This document shows, piece after piece, positions 44,862 through 56,973 of a stretch of 64,000 nucleotides of DNA. The notes below the pieces were generated by a model. It did no database searches and was not told the origin of the DNA. It saw only the letters and a list, made by a program, of their open reading frames with translations. The position numbers and the translations under genes were made by a program. Every line of letters begins with the position of its first letter. The stretch's first letter is position 1. Origin of the DNA: Lineus longissimus (Eukaryota > Nemertea > Pilidiophora > Heteronemertea > Lineidae); contig NC_088312.1 in assembly GCF_910592395.1 (NCBI RefSeq), forward strand, positions 17,427,292-17,491,291, written 5' to 3'.

Positions 44862-47564
44862 ATGTCGAAGAAACGAGCAGACAATTTTTCGCTTGAGCAA
44901 CGTTCGGGATTAATTGAATGTATCAAAAAGAGGATGAAAGTGATAGAAGACAAACGAACCGATACGACTGCCAACCAAAAGAAGCAGACCACTTGGGAGG
45001 CTATCGCGAAGGAGATGGCGGCTCTTTTCCCTGAAAGGGCGAAAACACCGTCAAAGGATTTGTGGCGACGGATGAAAACCAAAGCCAAGAATACAGCTCG
45101 GGCCGTCAAGGTTGACATCATCGAAACAGGAGGAGGTGAAGCCGTGACAGGGGATCTTTCAGATGAGACGCAGGCAATTCTCAATATCATCATCGGGGAG
45201 TTGAAACAGATCCACAATGAGTGGGATGACGACGGTGTTCCTTTGGACGGGTCTGAACCAAACCAGCAAATTTCAGATGATTCGGAGGTCACTGAATACG
45301 ATGTGAGCGAAACGTTCACCACAGGATGTTCATCAAGTGTTAGGACTACTGGTAGGAGCACTGAAACTCGCGATGCTAGGTAAGTCAAATACGTAACAGT
45401 GCAACTACGATTAGAAATCATGTACCATTGTCACAGAGGTCAACAAACATAACGAAGGCCTCTAAGAATGAAGAGGAAGAATGTGATACTGTTATATTGA
45501 AATTTTCATTTATTGAAAATCTGATGCTTTGCTTTACATATATCTTCTCTATTTGCAGGAAGGCACTGGTCTGGTCATTTCCTTTGACATCGAAAGAAAC
45601 TAAGAAGGAACCTGTCATACCTGGTAGTACCAGTACTTCAATGAACATGGGAAAAGGCAAATGTACATCGAAGAGTGACAAACCTAAGACGTACGTACAC
45701 ATTTTCTTCCTGTGGGGTAATGTACATAGGCCTATAATAACAGTTAAAACAAAAGAAACTAGAATTCCGAAATTTGCTGGTAGCAAATTTGATAGTCCCC
45801 AGGTAGTCATCATGTCAACCGAGTAGAAACCGAGTAACAAATTGATTGTAGTCAAACTACGAAGAAGAACGTGTGCAAATACTCGAGTCGAACGCGTTCG
45901 AATTAACAGCCCGAGTGTAGTATTTCACCTTGACCCGATACTCTCGTCAAAATCGCAGCACAACTAAATATAGAACTGAGATTTCACAGGCAGCACCTGT
46001 GAATTCATGACTCCATGGTTGTTTTCAGGGCGAAAGAGTTGGTCTTGAGTATGGGAACCTGAAGGTCTGTGAGGCACCTGGGGAGAGAAGACTAGTTGAA
46101 CGATGGGCATAAATTAAAATAGGAGTGCGGGAACAAGGTTTTTTTAGCAGGAGGAAAGCGAGAACATTTTGCGCCGTCATATTCCGATTTGACTGGTTAG
46201 TGGTGAAATCTGCTTTTACTTTTCGTTTTTCTAGTTCTAACGTTGTCTGAATTAAAGATGCTTTCCAAATGCTTGACTGGTCTGGCAAGAGGCATTGTCA
46301 GGAAAACGTGACGTCATTTTGGCCATTCTTCTCACCGCACGCCCTCCCTCTCCGTAAAACTTCCTGACATGGTGTGAAGTGGGAGGGCGCACAATGGGAA
46401 CCACACTGCCGCGATGTTAATAGTTTCTATTTATAGAATTCAGGGGCAGAGATTTTAAGCACGAAAAAAGGAGATTAACTCGGCTAATCTCAATGGATTT
46501 TACCCAGGAATGTTTTCAAGGCGAGAGAAACATCTGATTTAAGTACTGCGCTTATTAGATTTCATGATCATGCCGAAGATTGGCCTAAAACGTGGACGAA
46601 AAGAGTGCATTATCGAGTGTTGGAGAGGTCACGTGATTGGACAAGAAACCTGAGTGAAAACAATACTGACTCGAGCTCCAAGAGGGAGGAGCTGGAGTCA
46701 TAAAAACGCATCTAAAGCATCGAAATATTCTGAGTTTTGAAAAATCGTTTTGCGATAGTCCATGAATCGAATTGGGTTTCTTTATAATACCTCCATCGTC
46801 CCATCGCTCGACCAACTCCTGAGAATAATGAGGTCATTATGACAGGGCGGAGCTTATGCTAATGTATCAGCGTCTCGCCTCTGCGCATGTCACAGCGCAT
46901 GTCAGATTGAATCGCGGCTTCAGCATGTTGGGAGAAGATGATCAGACGATATCTCAGCATAAAATGCTTCAAAAGTATCGAAATACTCAGGATTTTTAAA
47001 ATACTTTTGCGATACTCCATAGATGGAATTGGGTTTGGTGGTGTAAGGGTGATTGATTTCTGGTTTATTTAGCCATTTTGCTGGACTACCGCAATAAATG
47101 TGTTGGTGGAAGAAAATACCAGTTTCGAGAATTCCAGTGATATCAATATAGTCCCCAGACGGGATCTGGGGCCTATAATTAAAACTTTCGACATCTCGAT
47201 ACCGGAACAGAAGATGCTACATGCAATCTCCTAGCGAGTGCATTAGAATCCCGACGAAACTCATCCGCATTCATCTTTCAGGCAATCGAAACCTTCACCT
47301 GTCTCGTCTGCTGACTCTCGCAGCACCTCACCGGTGCTATCCAAGGCCGACACTGCACTTGGCTAGCTGAAAGAGGAACACGAGGCAAAGATGATACTGA
47401 TTTAATATGAACAAGAAGCTGCTATGGTAAAGAAGGAAGCTGCTGTGGAACAAAAGAAAGCCGCTATGTTAGAGCAGGTCACCGCGAAATCGAAGAAGAC
47501 CGCATTTGATGCCAAGGCTGAATTTTACATAGAAAAACGTAAGAAGCTTTGTATCAACCTGTAG
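44862..47564 (+). pseudogene. Harbinger Myb/SANT-like DNA-binding protein, three exons
   Basis: In Harbinger elements this protein helps bring the transposase to the nucleus and to the TIRs. Exon 1 (44862-45379) has a trihelix/Myb-like domain (FSLEQRSGLIECIKKRMKVI, TTWEAIAKEMAALFPERA, LWRRMKTKAKNTARAVK), then an acidic linker, with donor GATGCTAG/GTAAGT. Exon 2 (45560-45689) follows TTTGCAG, with a donor AAGAC/GTACGT. Exon 3 (47282-47564) follows CATCTTTCAG and encodes a Ser/Pro stretch and a C-terminal coiled coil (EQEAAMVKKEAAVEQKKAAM, then AKAEFYIEKRKKLCINL), but it has in-frame stops at 47364 and 47403. Intron 2 carries the hairpin-ended insertion. So the gene is recently dead or the stops are bypassed by splicing. 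Confidence 0.82.
45758..47180 (+). mobile_element. Hairpin-ended (Helentron-like) element in the Harbinger intron
   Basis: The left end ACTAGAATTCCGAAATTTGC, then GGT-type loop and AGCAAATTT, then GATAGTCCCCAG. The right end has ATATAGTCCCCAGACGGGAT and CTGGGGCC, then TATAATTA. The word ATAGTCCCCAG therefore occurs near both ends in the same orientation, the second time as one arm of the hairpin. It shares the interior with 39071-39743. No coding sequence of its own is recognised. Confidence 0.65.
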
Positions 47565-47604
47565 TCAGTGTAAAGATTTTTTTTGAGTAAATAAATCTTG
47601 ATAC

Positions 47605-48798
47605 CTACTGGAAGTGTTCTCTTATAAATCTGTCTCTGAAGAGATTGCCTCGCATATGTGCCTCAACGCTATGAGCCTCCAATTCTGGCTGTTCGTACCG
47701 TATTGGGCAGGGGTCGTCATCTTGCGGCGGGATGGCATCATTTCGTTGAATGGCAACGTTGTGAAGACAGGCCGTGGCTACAATAATAGCCATACTACCC
47801 TGCAGCTGAATAAAACGTGTATGATAAATATACTCCCGGAGTTTGTTAATGCCTGTGCTTAAAGGCTGGAGAGATCGACAATTTCAAAGTTAAAACATGA
47901 TATTGAGATGTTCATAAACTTACCTGACATCGGAGGGAATTGCGGTCGCCAACAGAGTGGAATCGTTTCTTCAATATGCCATACGCTCTTTCTATCAGAC
48001 CTCTTGTCCTCCTTTGTGCTGTGTTATATCTCGTCTCTGCGGGTGTTCTTGGATTACGAATCGGTGTCATCATATAGGGTCGGCAAGTATAGGCTGGATC
48101 CCCGAATAGGATTCCACGATTTGCCCCACTATCAAATTGCCTGAACAGACGAGACTCTTCAAAAATTCTCGAATCGTGAGCTGATCCGTACCATCGTGCA
48201 ACCACATGTGTGAACATCATCAGGTTATTGCAAACAAACTGACAGTTCAAGCTGTAGTATTGTTCCTGTTGATAAATCGTATAGCATCGGCACCTCCTGG
48301 GCTCACGATTGCTACGTGGGTTCCGTCGATAGCGCCAATCACGCCTGGGAACTCGGCAATTTCAGAGAACCCTTGCATCACCACCCGTCTCTCCTCCGCT
48401 GTGGTGGGAAACCGGATGAAGCGTTCCTTCCATCCACAGATTGCTTCGGAAACACGACGCACCACACAACAACACGTAGCTTGCGAGACACCACTTGAAT
48501 CCCCAGATTCGATTTGAAAACAACCAAAAGCATAAAACCGGAGCGCAACAGCAAGTTGCTCTATCGGAAGAAGGGCTCGATTCCTTCTCGTGGGAAGCTC
48601 TATCTGGGGTCCAATTAGGTCAAGAACATAACGGAATGAATCCTTTGATATTCTGTATCGCCTTATAAATGCCCAATCAGTGTACTCTTCCAGAGGGTTA
48701 CTACGGTCCTTGAAGACACGTAAAATGCCACGCGGCACTTCCTGCCCAGCCTCTGCGGCTTCTTCCGTAGCAAATTCGACCATAACTAGCGCATCCAT
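47605..48798 (-). pseudogene. HARBI1: HARBI1-type transposase, one frameshift, one intron
   Basis: ATG at 48798. An N-terminal helical domain (LEEYTDWAFIRRYRISKDSF) and a helix-turn-helix region (LLPIEQLAVALRFYAFGCFQ, VSQATCCCVVRRVSEAI) precede the nuclease: first Asp in PGVIGAIDGTHVAI, second in RWYGSAHDSRIF, a GDPAYTCRPYMMTP block, and Glu in RGLIERAYGILKKRFHSV. A one-base frameshift lies near 48262. The donor CAG/GTAAGT at 47918-47923 and the acceptor CAGCTGCAG at 47800 remove a short intron, and the last exon (MAIIVATACLHNVAIQ...) stops at 47605. About 390 residues, normal length. All catalytic residues remain. The symbol denotes family resemblance to domesticated HARBI1, not orthology. 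Confidence 0.9.
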
Positions 48799-49052
48799 TG
48801 TACTCTCGACACTCGCCAGAAGAGAAATGACCGACTGATCAGCAGTTAAACAAGCCCCTTTCGACTTTTAAAATTTCTTTTGTCATCCTTAAACAGGCGA
48901 TCTTGTTTAGCAACCGCCTAAACACGGGACAAGCTAATCACCCTTTATGAAATGCTGTCTAATTTGTGTGCCCGATTATCACCTGTTTAAACACTGTTTA
49001 AACAAGACAACGGTGTTTAACTGAAAAACATCGTTTATGAATATGGGCTTTA

Positions 49053-50100
49053 GTGTTTAAATGGCATATTAAGAGTCCAAATCGCGTAAATTAACTTAAG
49101 TGCAGGAATGTCTAAAGTAATTATATATAGATATATCAGCGAGTATTTTGCAAATCTGAGAGTTGATCACGATAAGAGTCAATATCGGGGTAGTGTCTAT
49201 TATGTTCATAGTATTCGCATCTATGGAATTTCCACTGGATGAGGCCAAGGAACACATTCCTGAAGAGAGTGAATGGACGGAAATTTGTAAGAGAGTGAGA
49301 TACGAAATTACCAATGCTTTGCTCTGAAATTGAGCACCTTTGGACAAAGTTTTTCTGGCAATTTACTTTCCGACTTTACACTTTCTTAAAGTGTAGTGGT
49401 AAAGGGCTTATATATTTTGTCACCGTAAATGTCGCAACTCTGAACTCGAACCCAAAGACTAAACCAACTAAGATATATATTTAGATTATTTATTATCCAC
49501 GTCACTCTAACTTCTTATCTACAACCGACACTGAAACATTAAAAAATTATGTGCACAACAAAGCATCAACAAGAGTTGATATAAAATAATCTTACCATAC
49601 TATAAGGCCATGGGTGAAATCAATTAATCGTGATCTAAAATGCTCTGGCACTTTTCAAGAGAACGTCTTGTTTATCTACAGAGAGAGAAAAGGATAGTTT
49701 TCTGGATCTGCCAGGACTTACTCAAAACCTCTAAACATCATCATTTATACGTAATTACACACACCCCTTATGGGTTAATAGCCTAGCCCAAATATCAGGC
49801 TCTGAGCCAACTAGCACTCAGTAAGAAACACTCAGTAAGAAACAACCAATCAGCATACAGCTGTATTAATACAAGATTACCAAACAGGGCCTAGGGCAGG
49901 GGCCTAGTAACCAGCTGCTAATCAGGAAGTTCGTAAAAGGGTTCAAACAGCTTAGGAGATAAAGATTATAAAACAATGGAAAGGAGCAATTAAGAAGGAA
50001 GGTGTTGAAACTTATAACGGTTAAAGATCCTGGGTGTTTGGGTTCACCAGGGCTAGAGAGAAACACAGAAATAATAATTATAGATATAGTAAGCAATTCC
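49053..50100. other. Intergenic, possibly the 3' LTR/3' UTR of the decayed BEL/Pao element
   Basis: No gene. AAGAAACACTCAGTAAGAAAC is a short tandem duplication at 49822-49845. The stretch before 50109 should contain the 3' LTR of the minus-strand element, but no second copy exists on the right side to define it. Confidence 0.4.
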
Positions 50101-50108
50101 TAATATTT

Positions 50109-53100
50109 TCACAAAAGAATGCAGACCTTCGTAACAGGCCTGATATAGCAACTGTCTGCGGTCTTGACTTTCAATATAAGGATCACAACATCATCACCGG
50201 GGTATACCTCCAGGATTCTCGCCAGGTTCCAGGATCCTCTTGGCAGGTTGTCATCCACAACGGTTACCAAATCACCAACAGCAACGTTGCCACCATTTTG
50301 TCGCCATCTGGATCGAAGGGTCAGGTTTGGCAGGTATTCCTTTAACCATCTGTGGTTCACACAGTTAGCAACAATCTGGGCGCGTTTCCATCTCTGGTGA
50401 CTATTGATCTCAGTATCATCTTCTTCGCAGGGTGGCAGCACATTAGAATGATCAAATAGGAAACTTTTGGGGTCAAAGCTTAGAGGTTGCTTACATCCTT
50501 GCTGACATAGGTCAGAGGTCAGTTGTTCACAATGACCTCGAACAGGACAGTTCTGGCCACCATCTCGCTGGCATGGATGTCAGCGAGGACTCTGATGAAG
50601 GCTCTCTTCAATGTACAAACCAGCCGCTCCAAAAGCACCTCCAAAATGTGGCAATGCCGGAGGGTTGAAATGCCATTCGATCATCAGAGTGCTGACAGCT
50701 GGGCGAATTTTCTCCTGGTCGAAAGCATCCAGTCAACTTCTTAGCTCCGCCTCGGCGCCAACAAAGCTGGTGCCTTTGTCACTGAAGATCTTTGCTGGTT
50801 GTCCCGTCGCCCAATAAAGCAGCGGAGACAGAGGATGAAATCATCAGTCGTCAAGCTGTCAGCTAGCTCCAGATGGACTGCCCTTATGCTCATATAAGTA
50901 AGGAGACATCCCCAGCATTTCACAGATGCTCTCCTTTGGGTGACTACCATGGGTCCAAAGTCGTCAACCCCCATGTAATGAAAGGCTACGGCAGTGGCGT
51001 CAAGTTGACATGTGGGCAGGTCAGCCAGCCTTGGTTGGACTGGTTTCAGACGACGTCTCCGACAAGGAATGCAGTCATTGATGACAGATCTGCAAAGGCT
51101 CTTACGGCGTACAGCCCAATACTTCTGTATGGCTTCAGCAAGAAGATGTTCCCCGCCACAGTGTCCTTGTGATACATGGATGTCCAGCAACAACAAGTTG
51201 GTAAGGTGATGATGCATCAGCAACTGGTGTTTTGCTTCCTTGTGGATATCTGCCTTCTTCAAGTGACCCCCCCCCCCCCCCCACCCTCAGGTGGGTTCCC
51301 TCATGGAACAGTTGGAGAGGTGACAGAGGGTGTTTCTGGCTAATCATTCCATCATTCATCAGTGCGTTCAAGGCATCTGGGAGTGACTCCTTCTGGGCTT
51401 GTCGGACGAAGATAAGCTCAGCTACTCGCCATTCCAATGCTATGATCTCCGGCTAAGTGATGGCCACTACAGTTAATCTTGGCAACTTGGAGGCAAAGTT
51501 CCTGATTGCCCTAATCACCCATCCTGTTCTATGAATGAGGCACAATGTTGAGAAGTAGTCAATCTTTATCAAGGCTGATACATCAAGGTTGCAGGTGAAG
51601 ACGAATGATTTATCTTGTGTTGTGTCTCCTGTCAGCAAGACAGAAACTGCAGACTTGTCCTTCTTTATTTCTGGATCATTGCTGTCTAATTCCTTGGGCA
51701 TCTCATCCCATCCATTCGGCCACTGCTTCTCATCCTGTGAGAGAAACTTGGGTCCAGCATACCATGCATGGCTGATATCAAGGTTCTCTGCTTTCATCCC
51801 CCGGGTACAGAAATCGGCTGGGTTAAGTGAGGTCAGTACATATCTCAACTCATCCATTTGAGTAGCCTCCTTGATTTCAGCAATCCGGTTGCTCACAAAA
51901 GGTTTAAACCTTTTGTTTTCATTTTATATGTACTGTAGTACAGTCGTAGAGTCTGTCCAGAACAGCCACGTCTCGAGCAGGACTGGCTGCAGTTCTTTTA
52001 CCAGCATCCTGGCCAGCCTCACTGTCAATACAGCGGACTGGAGCTCGAGTCTTTGGATAGACAACTGTGGCTTTTATGGGTGCTATGCATGTCTTTGCCG
52101 CTAAGAGGAGCATGCGATCCTTCCCCCCTCCAGAGTGTAACGTAGGTAAGCTACCACACCAAAGGTTATCTCAGAGGCATCGCTAAAGGTTAGCAGCATC
52201 ACGTCCTTTGCATGGCAGGAAAACTCTGGGTGATGGCGAGGAATCTTCTGCAACTTGAGTTTCGTGAGTTCAGCTGGCCGGCTGGTTCATTTAGCCAGTG
52301 GATCTTCAGATACCTCTTCATCTCACGTCGGGTTTCTTCACTATATCGCTTGTATCAGGCATTTAGCTCTTATGGTGTAGGGTGCCAGGTAGCCACATGG
52401 ATGAAAGATGTCACTGACTGTACTAAGAACTTGTCTCTTCGTATTTCCTGTGAGTTCGACTTCAGCACTGAATGTAAAGCTCTTTGACATCCCATTTCAC
52501 CAAGAGCTCTCTGAGTCTGTATCTGTTCAAACTTGATGGGGCCTGGCTTGACAGCTCTCTCAGACTCCGGGATATGCTGCAGTAATTCCTTGGAGTTCGA
52601 CATAAATTGGTGGAGCCTCCAACCTCCTCTCCCAGCGAGTCGGACTAATTCCCCTACGAACTGGGTCCTTGAAAAATCGCCTTTGTAGGCTTTGGAATCT
52701 GCGGAGAGCTACATACAGGTTTTTTGGCAAAGTTGGGCTCTCTGACTGCCACAACATAGGGACTTCATAGTTTCCATTTTCCAACAGCTTGGTATCCACT
52801 TCGAGACGCTGCAAGCCCTTTCGGTCTTGCCAAGACAATGGTTCAGTGTCCAAAAGATTCTAAACTCAAGAATCTTTCTCCTCTTTCATGCAATCAATTG
52901 GCCTGTTTGAAGGTCACATATATCCGCTTTGAGACTTGATCCAGTTGTCCATTCTTGGCCATTCCAATAATGGACCATCCAAGTTTGGTTCTAATGCCTC
53001 CTTGACTCCCTTCAGGACGTCTTTTGTGATGTGAGCCTCAGGGACATCCAAACCACTCCGCAGCTCTACCTCAGAGGAATCAATATCTTCCAAGGGCAAT

Positions 53101-53500
53101 CTGGCAAGGTGCTTCCACCCTGGCTTTATCTGTTGGGATGGAGTCTTAAATCCATCCAAATTCACACTTCGCCCTTCAGTGACGGTAATACTCCTGGAGT
53201 CCGGGTCATGAACAGATCTTACCTGGAAGGATACGATCTTTGACATCGAGGAACGATCTGAGCTCAAAGTCCTCAGGGTGAGTGGAACTGAATGGCCTTT
53301 CAAATTCAGCTTCTCAGCCAATAAATCTCGTTGAATGGTGATTTCGCTAGGCGAACCCAAGAGTGCTACAGACTTGACCGTGATCCCATGGTTCGTGACA
53401 TACACCGGGGCAAGTGGAAAACACGCTTGCAGATCCTTGGTAGGCCTTTTCCCTGTATGGTAGCCGGTGGCCAGAACTGTGGTGTTGGACACTCTCTTAA
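50109..53500 (-). pseudogene. Second BEL/Pao pol, decayed, RT palm deleted
   Basis: Pieces on the minus strand in pol order: a protease-like block (53492-52914, ALLGSPSEITIQRDLLAEKL) whose catalytic Asp-Ser/Thr-Gly is lost; the RT N-terminal region (52853-52620, TKLLENGNYEVPMLWQSESP, VALRRFQSLQRRFFKDP); then, directly, the part that normally follows YVDD (GGWRLHQFMSNSKELLQHIP), so the palm with the catalytic box is deleted near 52660; the connection/RNase H region (51896-51453); the H2C2 zinc region (51262, HVSQGHCGGEHLLAEAIQKY, INDCIPCRRRR); the integrase start (FHYMGVDDFGPMVV); and the integrase C-terminal domain (50441-50109, WKRAQIVANCVNHRWLKEYL). A run of 17 C lies at 51267-51283. Clearly non-functional. 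Confidence 0.82.
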
Positions 53501-55376
53501 CTTCGGGTTTGATATCTTTAGGGGTTTCTCCATCCCGATGAAGAGAGGGGTGATGTTTCTTCCAACAATCATTTGCTTGACACCGGAACTTCGACTTGCA
53601 GTCCTTTGCTCTATGGGAGGGGGGTGGCTTTAGACAACTGTAGCAAAGGTTCAGCTTGCGGACTTCTTATCTCCTTTGATCCAGTGATTTCTGTAAGAAA
53701 CTTGGGCAACTCTGTGAAAGGTGCTAATCCTTGCATACCGGGCATGGCTTTATGTCAGGTGTTGTCTACCTCCCAGATCCTGATTTAGACTTAGTCTCCT
53801 TGGAGATGTTGGATGGTGAGATTGGACTTCCTTGGCTGCCCTTTCTCACAGCCATCACTGTCTTGTGTTCTTGGCTCGAGTTTGACTGCATAGGGGCAGC
53901 ATAAAGGTTGTAGTCAGTAGTGACACACTGATTCAACCAATTTCGAAAATCCAACAGGGTGAGATCCCTTCGACCTTCCCATCCATCCCAGACTTCTCAT
54001 GCTGTGTTCATGGGCTCCCTCGGTCGGCCGTCAACGGGACTGAGGTTCAGCATTAGAATTTCATGAGTAGAAACTCCCTCGGGCACATCAGGCATTACTA
54101 ATTTTGCTCTGGGAGTTCTGTGGTGGGCAGCGGCTCCTAAACAATTTGGTTTTCCATGGGTCCCGGGATCAGCAGTGGCTCTTGGTCCCTTTGGCTTCGC
54201 ATCGTCATGTGTACCAGGGATCCTGTGATTGGCAGTGCTTTTTGATATATCTGACTTCACACCCTCATGCATTCCAGGGTTCCTACATGTGTTCAAGTTC
54301 ATCAATAGCAGGGGGAACTTCTTACACAGCCGGATTATGCCTACGTAGTTAATCAGCAGAGACTCCGATGGGAACTCCAGGCCTTCCTGATGTCATTCTG
54401 GAAGTCCTATGATCAGGTCTGTTCATAGCAGAAACAGCTTCTTTCACGGCTGTGTGCATTTCTGGGGTATTATGATCTGTTCCGCCACTAGTACCTCTTG
54501 ACTCATGGTCGTGGAACTCAGCCTTAACAGTGCAGACTTAATGTCCCCCTTTTCCATTCTCACCACCATCTCCTTCCCCTGAAGTGGTTCCCTGGGCTGT
54601 CAGCTTCCAGCTGTCTGCCATCAGCTGCATCATCTAGCACCTCTTTGACCTCTTCCTTGACTGTGTCATTCCTCAATTTTTCGTTCATCAGCACCAACGT
54701 CTCCTTGGACGTCAGTGTCGCCACACCATCCTGCATTTTGCTGTCGTCGATGCAAGTGTCCCCTGGGGTGCCAGCTTTCTCTCGTTCCATCAACTGGTTG
54801 ACTGCATTCTCGAAAAGTCTCATCTGAATCTTCATCACCATCTTGACCATTTGTCACATGTTGTTCATCACCACCTGGATAATCTGCCAACTCACAGAAT
54901 TTCCTAGTGAAACCTCTGAAAGTGTGACTGACGGTACAGCGCTTCTCACCTTATAATTTTTTATGTCTCTCAGACATCGGGCCACGACCTCTGCACGACT
55001 TTTGGTCCATTCATTGTCAGCATATCAGGTTGGTCTGGCGAACAGTTGCATCACATAAAGTTCGCTTGTCTGATGCAACATCTCCCATGTTGCCCTCACT
55101 ATCAGGCTCTCCTCTATCTGGGCAAGGTCACTCCTGGACCTGCCTGCTGGAATCGCTGCAATGACTGCATTCATCCTCCTAATCAGCCGCTTGAGAAGAC
55201 CTCATATTCTTAGCTTTCTCAGCTGTTTTCTCCATGTCAGCCACTAGCTCCATGACACGATAACTATCACAATTAATCTCACCGGAGTTCCACAGAGTCC
55301 GACAACCACTGCAGCCAGTGCCACCAGTAGCCTGAGGTTGAGCGATCCGTTGGGCGATATAAATGTCGGAATCCAA
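53501..55376 (-). pseudogene. Second BEL/Pao gag, decayed
   Basis: Upstream of the protease, the minus strand has FRCQANDCWKKHHPSLH near 53575, the zinc-knuckle form typical of BEL/Pao, and gag-like pieces at 53954-53766, 54305-53997, 54850-54560, 54890-54666 and 55376-55179 in changing frames. Charged helical and Pro/Gly/Thr-rich repeats (GIHDDAK/GTHGKPN-like) dominate. No DUF1759 core could be confirmed. No 5' LTR was found to the right. Confidence 0.5.
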
Positions 55377-55400
55377 ATCCTCAACAGGAATTCAATAACA

Positions 55401-55560
55401 GTGCCACCTACAATCCAAAGTTCGGCGATAACACCTGCCAGCGCCACCTACGATCCGAGTTTCAACGATTACAGCAGCCAGCACCACCTACGATCCAAGT
55501 TTTGACCATAACAGCAGCCGGCGCCACCTACAACGAAGGTTCGGCCTCCGTCAACGTCAG
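55401..55560. repeat. 40-bp minisatellite, four copies
   Basis: GCCACCTAC(A/G)ATCC begins units at 55401, 55441, 55481 and 55521, exactly 40 bp apart, followed by AAGTTTnnnCnATAACAGCA. It lies just upstream of the decayed gag start, in what would be the leader of the minus-strand element. Confidence 0.9.
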
Positions 55561-56115
55561 AGTCTAAATTTAATAAATGCTGCCACTAATAGTTTAGTTG
55601 CACTGAATCAGTGAGAGTACAACTTGTATTCTCGCATGTATACCAATTCAAGCAGATTCAGTGATCAAGCCACTATAAGTATTTCAAACGAGTTCTTTTG
55701 AATATTCAATGTAAATGTCCACCACCATCATACAACTAATCGATGATAAATCCTGCTGCTTCAGCTTTAAGAGAGAAAGCATGTTTCCAATAATAGAGCA
55801 GAAAGTCCTGTGTACTGAACTATTGAGAGTAAGAGGCACTTACATGTTTTGCAACAATGCAGGAGTCTTTGAAACAGTTGATCACGGCTCCCAGTTTTTT
55901 ACCAGGAAATCTCAAAGGTGTGTGATGGAAGTACCAAGCTGCGATTTGATCACAACATCAAAGTTCGAGTTGATCAACCTCAATCTCCGGCCTTGGCTTC
56001 TCACCCGGATATCCTCACTCTTACAGCTGCTTGACAACAAAAGTACCATGGCAGGGTAGATATTGATCATAGAACTATTTCAGGACAACAGTTCTCAGAA
56101 TAATGTCAGGTCGTG
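55561..56115. other. Intergenic, nothing recognised
   Basis: No gene or repeat visible. The frame at 55715-56059 (+) has no recognisable motif. Confidence 0.4.
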
Positions 56116-56118
56116 TAA

Positions 56119-56756
56119 ATCCCGTTACACACGAGGGACTTCTCACCAACTTAGTTGGAATTTTAATTCATAACAGGAATCCAGACCAGGTAACTGATAC
56201 TTTGCCCGATCGGTTGGAGTTGCTGGCTGCACTACCGACTTGTTCTATTTCTCGACGACATCTTTTGTTTATATAAGGATTTTTTTGTTTATATAAGGAG
56301 TGTGGGGGAGAAATTTCCCCGTGTGATTCAGTCAACAACATAGTTGGGCCATATTTTGACTCTTTATCTTTATAGGCGACAAGGCTGTACCTTCTCATAA
56401 TCCACGATTTTGCCCAAAACCTCCTATTATCCCATCGATTTCTCCTTTTCCTCTTTTCACTGATACTTTTTACAATAATAATAGATAAAATCTTCTTTTT
56501 CTTCCTCTCATTGTGCACAACAAAATCATTGGCAGCCATGTTTCTAGATCTAAGATTTCCCCGCCAGAAATAATAGATATTTGCACTCAGCCTTGACGCA
56601 GGTTTTGGCCTAAATATAGTGCAGGAGCTAAATATCGCTGGGATTATGTCTTTCGTGTGAGTGGGTGAACGACTCTCAACTTCCAGTCACCTGTGCACCT
56701 GTTCTTAATTTTAAGACCAACTAAGTTGGTGAGAAATCCCTCGTGTGTAGCGGGCT
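56119..56756. mobile_element. Harbinger-type non-autonomous element, TAA duplication
   Basis: ATCCCGTTACACACGAGGG pairs with AGCCCGCTACACACGAGGG on the other side; the TIRs extend at least 38 bp through CTCACCAACTTAGTTGG. TAA flanks at 56116-56118 and 56757-56759. Inside, a minus-strand frame resembles the N-terminus of a Harbinger transposase, so this is an internally deleted element. Confidence 0.88.
56168..56539 (-). pseudogene. N-terminal remnant of a Harbinger transposase
   Basis: It starts MAANDFVVHNERKKKKILSI and contains RRNRWDNRRFWAKSWIMRRY, a basic segment followed by the RRFW...W block that begins many HARBI1-type proteins. The catalytic domain is absent. The frame is intact for 123 residues and lies entirely within the TAA-flanked element. 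Only the N-terminal DNA-contact or nuclear-entry part survives. Confidence 0.55.
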
Positions 56757-56795
56757 TAAAGTACCCAGAGTTTGCAACTCCAAGTTATGATACAA

Positions 56796-56973
56796 ATGAA
56801 ACGGCCAGGGGCCATTGTACTCACCGTATAGATATTTGGAGCTTTGGAATTCATCCAGGTTAAGAAACATTGTACATGTATAGTATACAGGTCAAACCGA
56901 AGTCGGTATGACATGTGATGTATTGTTGCTTGGAGTTGGTACCATAAAAATATCATCAAAAACAAGTCACTAA
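56796..56973. repeat. 300-bp repeat, 5' part, interrupted by two insertions
   Basis: GAAACGGCCAGGGGCCATTG, ATATAGATATTTGG and TATGACATGTGATGTATTGT in order match 1591-1770. It ends CAAGTCACTAA where another TIR element begins. The continuation (ATTGCACTTTTTATCTATTT) is at 59866. Confidence 0.85.

Larger units (their letters stand above)
44553..49049. mobile_element. Near-complete PIF/Harbinger transposon, TTA duplication
   Basis: AGGCCCATATTCATAAAGG at 44553 pairs with AGCCCATATTCATAAACG read from 49049 on the minus strand. TTA lies at 44550-44552 and 49050-49052. The two genes diagnostic of the superfamily are present: a Myb/SANT-like DNA-binding protein (+ strand) and a HARBI1-type nuclease (minus strand), converging in the middle. 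A 1.4-kb hairpin-ended element sits in an intron of the first gene. Length 4497 bp, or about 3.07 kb without that insertion, a normal size. Confidence 0.93.

Noticed and set aside
46025-46815. Minus-strand frames inside the hairpin-ended element
   Set aside because: No Rep, helicase or other motif; they lie within a non-autonomous copy and look random.
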